Shown: piece after piece, positions 17,188-24,738 of the stretch
How positions within the stretch are numbered: the stretch's first letter is position 1
Layout: every line of letters begins with the position of its first letter
Position numbers and translations under genes: made by a program
The notes under the pieces: model-generated
What the model was told of the DNA's origin: nothing
The model's input: only the letters and a program-made list of their open reading frames with translations
Database searches by the model: none
Assembly: GCF_018343695.1 (NCBI RefSeq)
Contig: NZ_JAGYPJ010000001.1
Coordinates: forward strand, 310,001 to 374,000
Source of the DNA: Lederbergia citrisecunda
GTDB lineage: Bacteria > Bacillota > Bacilli > Bacillales > Bacillaceae_C
Direction of reading: 5' to 3'
Length of the DNA stretch: 64,000 nucleotides

Positions 17188-18192
17188 ATGCGGGGACAAG
17201 GAAGTGTATGGCTAAAAGAAGGGACGGGCTTACTACTCATAGGAGTGCTCCTATTTTTATTTCTATTTGCGGAGTTTACACAAATACAAGACTCTATTCC
17301 TAAAAGTTTATTGAATGTAAATACTATTTTCCTGAGTATCGTATTAGAGGCATTGCCATTCGTACTGCTCGGGGTGTTTGTTTCAGCATTAATACAAACT
17401 TTTGTAGCAGAGGAAACGGTTCAGAAATTCATACCTAAGAATCCTTTAGTCGCTATTGTCCCAGCAGCTATTTTAAGTGCAATCTTTCCTGTGTGTGAAT
17501 GTGCCATCATTCCAGTTGTGAGAAGATTGATGAAAAAAGGGATGCCATTGCACATTGGGGTTATTTTCATCGTTGGGGCACCTATATTAAACCCAATCGT
17601 ATTTGCCGCTACGTATTATGCCTTTCAAACAACGCCAAGCATCGCGTATGCCCGAATGGGATTAGCATTCGTTCTTGCAATTGTAATCGGAGGCATAACG
17701 TATGCTTTTTTTCGGAATCGTGATCAATTAAAGTGGACAACAGAAGAGCTGTTGGACAGGCCTGTGGAATCAAGTGGACAGGAGACAAATAAGCTAAAAT
17801 CGACATTTTACCATGCTAGCGATGAATTTTTTGATATGGGAAAATATTTGATTATGGGGGCTATGATTGCAAGTTTATTTCAGACGTTCTTCGACCGAAG
17901 TGTATTAATTAGCATGGGTACGAGTGACACTGCTTCACCTCTTATCATGATGGGTTTCGGGTTTATTTTATCGCTTTGTTCGGAAGCAGATGCCTTTGTA
18001 GCGTCTTCGTTTGCACATACATTTTCTACAGGTTCGCTTCTTGCATTTCTAGTATTTGGACCGATGTTAGATTTGAAGAATACGATCATGATGTTTGCGT
18101 ACTTCCGTGCTAAATTTGTCATCGGCTTTATGGTGATTGTCACGGTATCTGTTTATGCGATAATTTTAATCTATCAATATTTGTTTTTGTGA
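17188..18192 (+). CDS. COG0701/DUF318 permease, second copy (YcgR-like)
   Basis: A 334-residue polytopic membrane protein paralogous to the 14331 product, with an extra N-terminal hydrophobic segment. The same signatures occur: FPVCECAIIPVVRRL and LSLCSEADAF. It starts 39 bp after the GTPase and ends 10 bp before the DUF1980 start, so GTPase, permease and DUF1980 probably form one operon. The duplication of the module within 5 kb, with clear divergence between copies, suggests specialisation rather than recent duplication. Substrate unknown. Confidence 0.85.
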   Translation: MRGQGSVWLKEGTGLLLIGVLLFLFLFAEFTQIQDSIPKSLLNVNTIFLSIVLEALPFVLLGVFVSALIQTFVAEETVQKFIPKNPLVAIVPAAILSAIFPVCECAIIPVVRRLMKKGMPLHIGVIFIVGAPILNPIVFAATYYAFQTTPSIAYARMGLAFVLAIVIGGITYAFFRNRDQLKWTTEELLDRPVESSGQETNKLKSTFYHASDEFFDMGKYLIMGAMIASLFQTFFDRSVLISMGTSDTASPLIMMGFGFILSLCSEADAFVASSFAHTFSTGSLLAFLVFGPMLDLKNTIMMFAYFRAKFVIGFMVIVTVSVYAIILIYQYLFL

Positions 18193-18202
18193 GGTGCCTA
18201 TA

Positions 18203-19222
18203 ATGCCAAAGGAACGTGATTATAGTTTCCATGTTTACCTGCGAGGGATTATTTTAATCGGTTTTTTCCTTGTGATTTTTAAACTATTAATAACTGGAAA
18301 TATCCAACATTTTATTGCGCCTAAAATGGTCCCATTTTCTTATTTTTCAATTGCTGTTTTGTTTATTTTAGGAGTTATCCAAATTTGGAGAAGTGGCTCA
18401 AAGAATAAAGAAGAACTGTATTGTAATTGTGGATTTGACCATAATCAAAACGGATCACCTTTCCAAACGTTTCTAATTTATTCAATATTTATTTTGCCTG
18501 TACTGACTGGATTATTGTTTCCAATTAATACTCTTGATAGTGCTGTTGCTGCAAAAAGGGGAATAAAATATGGATCTGGTTTATATACCCAGCCACCTGA
18601 TATCAATACTGACAGCTCCTTAGATATATCAAAAGCTGAAGAATATTTGGATGATCCAGAAGGCTATATGGCAAAGCTAGATGAAAAAGCTGAAGATCAA
18701 TCTAATGATGGGTTAGACGAAAGCAATGAAGGAATTGAAACGAATTTGGAAGGAAACAGTGGACTAGGAACGAATCAGGATGGAAGTAATATATTGATCA
18801 TGACGTCAGAAGATCAAGAGAAGTTGAAGGATGAGCTGTTAAAAAGCGAAAAAATTGTGGTGGACGATGACCAATACCTCGCTATTCTAAACATAATTCA
18901 TGAAAACCCTAGTTTATTTATTGGAAAAGAAATTGAGATCGTCGGATTTGCATATAAAGAGCCCGACTTTGAAAATGATCAATTTGTTGTTGCGCGATTC
19001 GGAGTATCTTGCTGTATTGCAGATGCGTCTGTTTATGGAATCGTATCAACTATGGATGGACCTGACAGTATAGAAGAGGATCAATGGGTCAGAGCAACTG
19101 GAAAGTTATCGACAACAACAATGAACGAATGGGAGCTTCCTTTCTTGAAAATCACGGACGTTGAGAAAATTAAAGAGCCTGAAAATCCATACGTGTATGA
19201 ATATTATACACCGCTAAGCTAA
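18203..19222 (+). CDS. DUF1980/TIGR03943 membrane protein, second copy (YcgQ-like)
   Basis: A 339-residue paralogue of the 15231 product: N-terminal membrane helices, CNCGFDH motif (about 73-79), a helix ending NTLDSAVAAKRG, and a C-terminal domain with RFGVSCCIAD. It differs by an acidic, Asn/Gly-rich insertion (about 130-200) that looks disordered. The ATG at 18203 is preferred since GAGGTG lies seven bases before it. Both copies end in a proline-rich PYVY motif. Last gene of the cluster, followed by a terminator. Confidence 0.82.
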   Translation: MPKERDYSFHVYLRGIILIGFFLVIFKLLITGNIQHFIAPKMVPFSYFSIAVLFILGVIQIWRSGSKNKEELYCNCGFDHNQNGSPFQTFLIYSIFILPVLTGLLFPINTLDSAVAAKRGIKYGSGLYTQPPDINTDSSLDISKAEEYLDDPEGYMAKLDEKAEDQSNDGLDESNEGIETNLEGNSGLGTNQDGSNILIMTSEDQEKLKDELLKSEKIVVDDDQYLAILNIIHENPSLFIGKEIEIVGFAYKEPDFENDQFVVARFGVSCCIADASVYGIVSTMDGPDSIEEDQWVRATGKLSTTTMNEWELPFLKITDVEKIKEPENPYVYEYYTPLS

Positions 19223-19225
19223 TGA

Positions 19226-19266
19226 AAAAGATGTGCCATTCTTCAATGAAGCACATCTTTTTTCCT
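19226..19266 (+). terminator. Terminator of the permease/DUF1980 operon
   Basis: AAAGATGTGC pairs with GCACATCTTT around a 13-base loop, followed by six T residues, directly after the DUF1980 stop. Confidence 0.9.
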
Positions 19267-19428
19267 TTTAATTAGGCTATTTTCGTATGGGTTGTTACTT
19301 TATTGACCTAATGATTAAAGTTTGGATGGAATTTACTATAATCATCTACACAGTCTTAATTTTTGTGTTCAAAATCAATAGATATCTTTTATAGTCCTTC
19401 AAAACGACTATCTTTATGAAAACAGCCT

Positions 19429-20106
19429 TTAATTATTATCACCATTTTCCATATATTTTTCTTTAAGTTTTGAAACGCGCTCTGCAACAATCTGTACAGC
19501 AATCGCATCATCTAAATATCCAAATGGAAAAACGTAATCAGGTATAATATCCGTTGACAAAATAAAATATAGAATTGCACTCCCTATGATCGATCGTATT
19601 TCCTGTGAGGTTTGTTCATTAAGATAAATTTGATGCATTTTTTTCAACTCATTAATAAAAGGTCCTGCTCCTCTAACTTGTTCCACTTTCGTTTCAAACT
19701 CTTCGCGAATCCTTTGTTCTCCTTCTTCTGTAAGGGCGTATTGTTCATATTTTGCTAGCTCTTGATGTACTTGATCTATTTTAAAAGTATCTCCTAAAAA
19801 GTTAGAAGATATGAGAACTCCGTGTATAGTATCGATTGATTCGTACATATCAGAATCAACCGGATTATTTTCATTTATTTCAACATCAAAGCCTGAGGCT
19901 TGCAGTAGTACTGCCATAGGTACTCCTAAATGGTGTGCAAACTGTTGTAAGTGATATGGTCTCGGCTGTTGTCTATTATTTGCTATTCGTGAAATGGTAG
20001 CTGTGTCAATTCCTGTTAGATCACTAAGCTTCCTCATCGTAATAGAACGCTTTTTTAACAAAGATTTGATTAAAGTCCCGAAATTTTCAGTCCCGTCCTT
20101 TGACAT
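19429..20106 (-). CDS. XRE-family regulator fused to a DUF1232 domain (first copy)
   Basis: A 225-residue protein. Residues about 9-62 are an XRE helix-turn-helix (MRKLSDLTGIDTATISRIAN). After a central helical linker (about 75-155) comes a DUF1232 (YkvA-like) segment, with two hydrophobic stretches and the motif DIIPDYVFPFGYLDDA (about 188-203). DUF1232 is of unknown function and often membrane-associated, so this may be a membrane-tethered regulator. A close paralogue lies at 22428. AAAGGAGGG gives a strong ribosome binding site. A palindrome covers its own promoter (20128-20157), suggesting autoregulation. Confidence 0.83.
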   Translation of the reverse strand: MSKDGTENFGTLIKSLLKKRSITMRKLSDLTGIDTATISRIANNRQQPRPYHLQQFAHHLGVPMAVLLQASGFDVEINENNPVDSDMYESIDTIHGVLISSNFLGDTFKIDQVHQELAKYEQYALTEEGEQRIREEFETKVEQVRGAGPFINELKKMHQIYLNEQTSQEIRSIIGSAILYFILSTDIIPDYVFPFGYLDDAIAVQIVAERVSKLKEKYMENGDNN

Positions 20107-20127
20107 AAATAATCCCTCCTTTCAGTA

Positions 20128-20157
20128 TTAATATGATGTGTTGAATAATTGTCAACA
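20128..20157 (-). promoter_or_regulatory. Promoter and operator-like palindrome of the XRE-DUF1232 gene
   Basis: Minus strand: TTGACA, 16 bases, TATTAA. The inverted repeat TGTTGA-N7-TCAACA (20139-20157) overlaps the -35 box. The nonamer ATGATGTGT next to it is repeated beside the palindrome at 21343-21366 before the LCP gene, so one regulator may bind both. Confidence 0.55.
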
Positions 20158-20230
20158 GATTTGTAGTGGATAAGCACATTTAATCAATTTGGATAGTAAC
20201 ATGTTAAAAAAATATAAGGAGTGTTTATTC

Positions 20231-20875
20231 ATGACGATTTGGGCAACATGGCTTATCATTTTAGCTTTTGCTGTTTCATCAAGCATAGACAATTTAGGGG
20301 TAGGAATTTCTTATGGTATTCGAAAAATACACATCCGTACAGGTCCCAACTGTATGATTGCTGTAATCTGTTTTCTTTTTAGTATGGCGGGTATTTCGTT
20401 CGGGATATGGCTTTCAAAAATTCTTCCTGGTATGCTTCCAGTGATCTTTGGGTCGTTTTTATTGTTTGTAATCGGGCTTAGGATCATATTATTGGCAACC
20501 CCACGCAAAAAAGGAAATGAAAAAGAGGTTATTACATCTGATAAGCAACCTAAAGGGATTGAAAGTATACTAAAAAATCCCGAGTTGGCTGATATCGATA
20601 AGTCAGGAGAAATCGGGTGGGGTGAAGCTATTCTTCTCGGAGTTGCATTATCAGCCAATGCACTTACAAATGGCCTAGGTGCAGGATTATTAGGTTTATC
20701 TCCCCTTGCTATTTCGATAACTGCGGCAATTGGAAGTTTCATCAGTGTTTGGGCAGGAGTAAATGTAGGGGCTAAATTAGCAAACGTGCGGATTGGCAAA
20801 TTTACAGTGGGGCAGTTTGGAACCGTATTAAGCGGAGCTATTATTTTAGTCATTGCTTTTACTGCGTTCTTTTAA
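20231..20875 (+). CDS. ytaF: Sporulation membrane protein YtaF (MntP-like fold)
   Basis: A 214-residue polytopic protein with six predicted helices and the family opening WLIILAFAVSSSIDNLGVGISYG. A cytoplasmic loop (about 90-135) contains DIDKSGEIGWGEA, an EF-hand-like acidic loop seen in YtaF proteins. The second half repeats LGVALSANALTNGLGAG, the counterpart of the first-half SSSIDNLGVG motif. YtaF is linked to sporulation in Bacillus and related to manganese exporters, but its substrate is not established. The ATG at 20231 is chosen because AAGGAGTG precedes it. Divergent from the XRE-DUF1232 gene. Confidence 0.85.
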   Translation: MTIWATWLIILAFAVSSSIDNLGVGISYGIRKIHIRTGPNCMIAVICFLFSMAGISFGIWLSKILPGMLPVIFGSFLLFVIGLRIILLATPRKKGNEKEVITSDKQPKGIESILKNPELADIDKSGEIGWGEAILLGVALSANALTNGLGAGLLGLSPLAISITAAIGSFISVWAGVNVGAKLANVRIGKFTVGQFGTVLSGAIILVIAFTAFF

Positions 20876-20944
20876 TATGGGGGGGTGGCCTAAACCTTAT
20901 AAGCGTTTCTATATTTTAATACAATAAGATAAGTTTATGCTAAA

Positions 20945-20977
20945 AAGGTCATTTGTTCAGGGGGAACGAATGACCTT
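20945..20977 (+). terminator. Hairpin after ytaF
   Basis: AAGGTCATT pairs with AATGACCTT, extended by GTTC/GAAC. No clean T run follows, so efficiency is uncertain. The rest of the gap to 21342 is AT-rich with no recognisable gene. Confidence 0.6.
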
Positions 20978-21342
20978 CATTATTTGTCTTCAGATGAATT
21001 ACTGAAAAATAAGATCAAGGGTTAAGTCTAGAAAAAAAACTGTATGGACTATTACTAAAAAGATTGCCTGTTTTGTATATTTATCCACCCTATTTCACCT
21101 CCAGAAAGTCTCTTTTGATTTCATCATTTTGATTTAAGAACTTCCCTGATATTATTTTTTTTATTATATTGCTATAGCTGAAAAATGATGTATGTTTATT
21201 TCCCAAAAAGTTGAAAAAATAACCTTAGAGTTGCCAAAAATGCAACAATGTAAGTATTTAAAATCATCATAAAATGTTTATTTTCAACAAGTAATCTGAG
21301 TTATAGATGAATAAATGCTGAGTTTATTATAAGAATATCACA

Positions 21343-21378
21343 TTGACAAAATGTCAACATGATGTGTATTCTTATATA
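21343..21378 (+). promoter_or_regulatory. Operator-like palindrome and promoter of the LCP operon
   Basis: TTGACA-AAA-TGTCAA (21343-21357) is a perfect inverted repeat, followed by ATGATGTGT, the nonamer also found at the XRE-DUF1232 promoter. TTGACA can act as a -35 with TATTCT 18 bases on as -10. Regulation by an XRE-DUF1232 protein is inferred. Confidence 0.5.
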
Positions 21379-21426
21379 TAATGTTAGATGCAAAGAGGCA
21401 TCTTATTGGAAAGAAGGTAACCATTG

Positions 21427-22356
21427 ATGGAGAGGCAAGTACATAAAAAGAATAAAAAAGGTTTTAAAATTTTATTAGTTACTTTGCTTGTGCTTATTTC
21501 TGGTATAGTCACTTACGGATATTCAATTTACAAAAACGTAAATAAAGCGGCGAATACAGTTCACAGTCCCATTGATCGTACTCCGACAGTAAAGCGAGAA
21601 TCGGATTTATCTTTATTAAAGAGGGATCCATTTTCCGTGCTCGTACTTGGTATTGACGAGGAGGCAGGAGATAAAGGGCGATCCGATTCTATGATTATGA
21701 TTACTGTGAATCCCGAAAAAAAGTCAATGGAGATGCTAAGTATTCCACGTGATACACGTACTGAAATTGTCGGCAAAGGGTTTGATGACAAGATTAATCA
21801 TGCCTATGCATTTGGTGGTGTTAAGATGTCCATGAATACAGTGGAGAAGTTCCTTGATATTCCGATAGATTATTATGTAAAGCTGAACATGCAAGGGTTT
21901 AAAGATATCGTAGAGGCTATCGGCGGTGTAACTGTGAATAATGATCTTGATTTTTCTGTAGGTAAAAATCATTTTCCAGTAGGTCAGATAAGCTTGAATG
22001 GGAAAGAAGCATTAGACTTTGTCCGGATGCGCAAACAAGATCCACGTGGAGATTTTGGTCGTCAAATGCGTCAACGTCTTGTTATCCAAGACGTAATGAA
22101 TAAAGCCGCTAATATTTCAACGCTATGGAAATACACTGGTATACTAGAGGCGTTGACTAATAATGTTGAAACAAACATTTCCTTTGATGAAATGAAGGAT
22201 ATGCAAAAATATTACGGGGACGTACCTCAAAACGTTGAACAAATTCAAATGGAAGGAACAGGCGAGATAATCGACAACATTTGGTATTTCATTGTTTCAG
22301 AAGAAGAGCAATCAAAAATTCAAACACAATTAAAAGAACATATGAAAATAATGTAA
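21427..22356 (+). CDS. LytR-CpsA-Psr (LCP) family wall-polymer transferase, first copy
   Basis: A 309-residue protein with a short basic N-terminus, one membrane anchor (about 13-33) and an extracellular LCP domain. Landmarks are VLVLGIDEEAGDKGRSDSMIM, SIPRDTRTEI, KINHAYAFGG and ALDFVRMRKQDPRGDFGR; the Arg/Asp residues in these blocks bind the pyrophosphate-lipid donor. LCP enzymes attach teichoic acids or capsule polymers to peptidoglycan. The ATG at 21427 is three bases after a TTG alternative. Followed 71 bp on by an XRE-DUF1232 gene and then another LCP gene, probably one operon. Confidence 0.88.
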   Translation: MERQVHKKNKKGFKILLVTLLVLISGIVTYGYSIYKNVNKAANTVHSPIDRTPTVKRESDLSLLKRDPFSVLVLGIDEEAGDKGRSDSMIMITVNPEKKSMEMLSIPRDTRTEIVGKGFDDKINHAYAFGGVKMSMNTVEKFLDIPIDYYVKLNMQGFKDIVEAIGGVTVNNDLDFSVGKNHFPVGQISLNGKEALDFVRMRKQDPRGDFGRQMRQRLVIQDVMNKAANISTLWKYTGILEALTNNVETNISFDEMKDMQKYYGDVPQNVEQIQMEGTGEIIDNIWYFIVSEEEQSKIQTQLKEHMKIM

Positions 22357-22427
22357 ATACATTTTTTTACAGAGAGATTCAATGCGTGATAAATTTATAT
22401 AAAATAAGTCGGAAAGGAAAATAGAAC

Positions 22428-23081
22428 ATGTCTGAGATAGATAAAAATAATAAACTCGGCTTGTTGTTAAGGGGTTTATTAAAAAAGCATGCATGGTCAA
22501 TGAGGAGATTTAGTGAACTAACTGAAATTGATACAGCGACAATCTCGAGAATCATTAATGGTAAGCGAAAAGCCAATTTACAGCATTTAGAGAGATTTGC
22601 AGAATGTTTAAACGTTCCATTGGCTGAGCTATTCGAAGCAGCGGGCTATTCAATTGATCAAAAGCAAGAGGAGACTCAATCTGATATTCAGAAGTCTGTT
22701 GATTTGATTCAGGATTTTCTAGAAACATCTAACTTATATGATAATCAGTTTTCAATAGCAAATGTTGAACAGAAGTTAACAAGTTATAGCCAGTATTCAC
22801 AAACCGAAGAGGGACGAGACACGATTCATAATGATTTTGATGAAAAAGTAAAAAAAGTAGGTAGCATTGGACCGTTTATTAATCATTTAAAGGATTTATT
22901 TGAGAAGTTTCGAGTTAAAAAAGGTACTCCATATCAGCTAGCAATAATTGGAGGAGTCTTGTTATACTTTATCATCCCAGTTGATGTTATTCCGGATTAC
23001 ATCTTTCCAATTGGCTATTTAGATGACGCTATGGCTGTTAATATCGTTTTAAATTTACTTTCAAATGAAAAACAACTATGA
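22428..23081 (+). CDS. XRE-family regulator fused to a DUF1232 domain (second copy)
   Basis: A 217-residue paralogue of the 19429 product with the same layout: HTH (about 10-65; MRRFSELTEIDTATISRIIN), helical linker, and a DUF1232 end with VDVIPDYIFPIGYLDDA. GGAAAGGAAA precedes the ATG. It sits between two LCP genes on the same strand, so it is likely co-expressed with them. The copies are clearly diverged but keep both domains, so both are probably functional. DNA targets may be the palindromes at 20139 and 21343. Confidence 0.83.
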   Translation: MSEIDKNNKLGLLLRGLLKKHAWSMRRFSELTEIDTATISRIINGKRKANLQHLERFAECLNVPLAELFEAAGYSIDQKQEETQSDIQKSVDLIQDFLETSNLYDNQFSIANVEQKLTSYSQYSQTEEGRDTIHNDFDEKVKKVGSIGPFINHLKDLFEKFRVKKGTPYQLAIIGGVLLYFIIPVDVIPDYIFPIGYLDDAMAVNIVLNLLSNEKQL

Positions 23082-23120
23082 ATACAGTCGTAGTAATGCA
23101 AGGGAAAGGTGGTACTTTTA

Positions 23121-24089
23121 GTGACAAAAAGAGAGAAAAAGAGAACTAAACGAAAATGGCTACGTAATCTATTTATTATTTTTACTATTTTCATATTATC
23201 AGTGGGCGCGTATAGTATCATTCAATATTATAAAGGGTTATCTGTTGCAATGGATGATTCATATATAAAAGATGAAACAACATTTGAACCGTTCGAAGGT
23301 CCAGAACCACAATTTGGAGAGATAAATGTCCTACTTATTGGAAGTGATTCAAGAGCCGATGATCGCGGAAATTCTGATACAATCATGATCGCCCACTATA
23401 ATCAAAACACTCATGATATGAAAATAGTATCTTTGATGCGAGATATATATGTTGATATTCCCGAACATGGCAAGTATAAACTCAATGCAGCGTATGCATT
23501 TGGTGGACCAGAATTATTACGAAAAACGATCAAGCAAAATTTTGACATAGATATAAATTATTATGCAGTGGTTGGCTTTGAAGGATTTCCTAAAATTGTA
23601 GACTTGATTGCTCCTAATGGGATTGAAGTCGATATTGAGAATGAAATGAAGTATGGAATTGGAATGACATTGCATCCAGGTAAACAAGTTTTACATGGTA
23701 AAGAACTACTTGGATATGTTCGTTTTCGTCATGATCGTTTAAGTGATTTTGGACGTGTCGGAAGGCAACAAGAAGTAATGTCCAAACTTAAAGAGCAGGC
23801 TGTTAGTATTCATAGCTTAGTCAATCTCCCTAAAATACTAGGGATGGCAGAGCCATATATTAATACAAATGTTGATGCAAGTACTTTACTCGCGGTTGGT
23901 AAAGGATTAATTGTGGGAAACTCTAAGCAAATGGAGACATTTAGAATACCTCTTCAAGACACGTTTGAAAATAAAAGTGTTGATGTCGGTGCAGTCTTAA
24001 GCATAGACTTTGAAAAAAACACTCAAGCCTTAAAGGATTTTTTATCATCTGATGATGCGAGCTCAGAAGAAGTTGCAGTACATGAATAA
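23121..24089 (+). CDS. LytR-CpsA-Psr (LCP) family wall-polymer transferase, second copy
   Basis: A 322-residue protein, probably starting at GTG 23121 (AAAGGTGG eight bases upstream) and opening MTKREKKRTKRKW. It has one membrane anchor (about 15-37) and an LCP domain: NVLLIGSDSRADDRGNSDTIM, SLMRDIYVDIP, KLNAAYAFGG and GYVRFRHDRLSDFGRVGRQQ. A short acidic Ser-rich C-terminus follows. Related to but distinct from the first LCP protein, so the two may prefer different polymers. Last gene before the M-box region; no clear terminator was seen after it. Confidence 0.87.
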   Translation: MTKREKKRTKRKWLRNLFIIFTIFILSVGAYSIIQYYKGLSVAMDDSYIKDETTFEPFEGPEPQFGEINVLLIGSDSRADDRGNSDTIMIAHYNQNTHDMKIVSLMRDIYVDIPEHGKYKLNAAYAFGGPELLRKTIKQNFDIDINYYAVVGFEGFPKIVDLIAPNGIEVDIENEMKYGIGMTLHPGKQVLHGKELLGYVRFRHDRLSDFGRVGRQQEVMSKLKEQAVSIHSLVNLPKILGMAEPYINTNVDASTLLAVGKGLIVGNSKQMETFRIPLQDTFENKSVDVGAVLSIDFEKNTQALKDFLSSDDASSEEVAVHE

Positions 24090-24160
24090 TATTAGTGAAA
24101 CTGCCCCTTGATTATGTGGGATATTTAGCATTATAGTATAAAAGGATAAAAAAATAGTGA

Positions 24161-24372
24161 TTCCTCGTTAGGTGAGGCTCCTGTATAAATATAAGCCACT
24201 GCCCAAAAACATCGAGAGATGCCAATGGGTAGAACAGGTCTTGTCGACTTAAGGCATGACTTAATGTGGCTGAGCAATTGCTCTACGTTATACAGTGCTA
24301 AAACTCAACAGGGGGGATTTTTTTACGTGAATCCTTCCTATTGATTTGTAGGGGGATTTTTATTTTATGAAG
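24161..24372 (+). ncRNA. M-box (ykoK) magnesium riboswitch with terminator
   Basis: The aptamer (about 24161-24305) shows conserved M-box blocks in order: CGTTAGGTGAGGCTCCTGTA, AGCCACTGCCCAAAAA, GATGCCAATGGGT, and the closing TTATACAGTGCTAAAACTC, whose TTATACAG pairs with CTGTATAA near the 5' end. The expression platform follows: AATCCTTCCTA (24330-24340) can pair with TAGGGGGATT, then a T run. In the class, Mg2+ binding favours termination. It lies on the mgtE strand but, unusually, about 370 bp separate the terminator from the mgtE start. Confidence 0.92.
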
Positions 24373-24415
24373 ATTTAAGTTTTAAAAAGGAACAAATTAA
24401 GAAATAGTAAATCTA

Positions 24416-24574
24416 TGTCTAGCTCCAGCGCCTATCGACTAGCAAACTTCTTGTCCTTTTCCCTACGATAAGTCAACATCGACTCGTTCTATTGGACTCG
24501 TCGTGTTTCCTTTATCTCAGTCAAAGGCCCTGAAGTTTGTACGTCGATGAGCAAGGCGCTTCTGCTTTTCTTAT
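24416..24574 (+). repeat. Dispersed palindromic repeat, copy A (complete)
   Basis: A noncoding element of about 160 bp. It begins TCTAGCTCCAGCGCC, contains CGATAAGTCAACATCGA and ends GTCGATGAGCAAGGCGCTTC before TGCTTTTCTT. The ends are roughly complementary (AGCGCC/GGCGCT), so the whole can fold back. Related copies lie at about 30098, 33464 (minus), 35176 and 36288. Elements with these ends are scattered through Bacillaceae genomes. This copy lies between the M-box and mgtE. Confidence 0.8.
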
Positions 24575-24585
24575 AGGAGGTGATA

Positions 24586-24711
24586 ATGATGGATGAGGAC
24601 CCGGATAATTGTACGTTCATAATCGCATATCGGAAAATGAGGGTAAGTGAAGGTGATGCTAGTCTTCTCCATTCATTATCACTAAATAAAGAATGGCATT
24701 TACCCTCATAA
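24586..24711 (+). CDS. Short ORF (41 codons) upstream of mgtE, possible leader peptide
   Basis: An ORF with an excellent ribosome binding site (TAGGAGGTGATA) and two tandem ATGs, opening MMDEDPDNCTFIIAYRKMR. No family is recognised. Its second half overlaps a strong stem (24637-24649 with 24697-24709; ATGAGGGTAA pairs with TTACCCTCAT), with an inner GTGAT/ATCAC stem. It ends 27 bp before the mgtE start. It could be a regulatory leader ORF, a true small protein, or part of a neighbouring repeat; the ribosome binding site is the main support. Confidence 0.5.
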   Translation: MMDEDPDNCTFIIAYRKMRVSEGDASLLHSLSLNKEWHLPS

Positions 24712-24738
24712 TGAATTAAGCATGTGGGGGTAGTAAAA

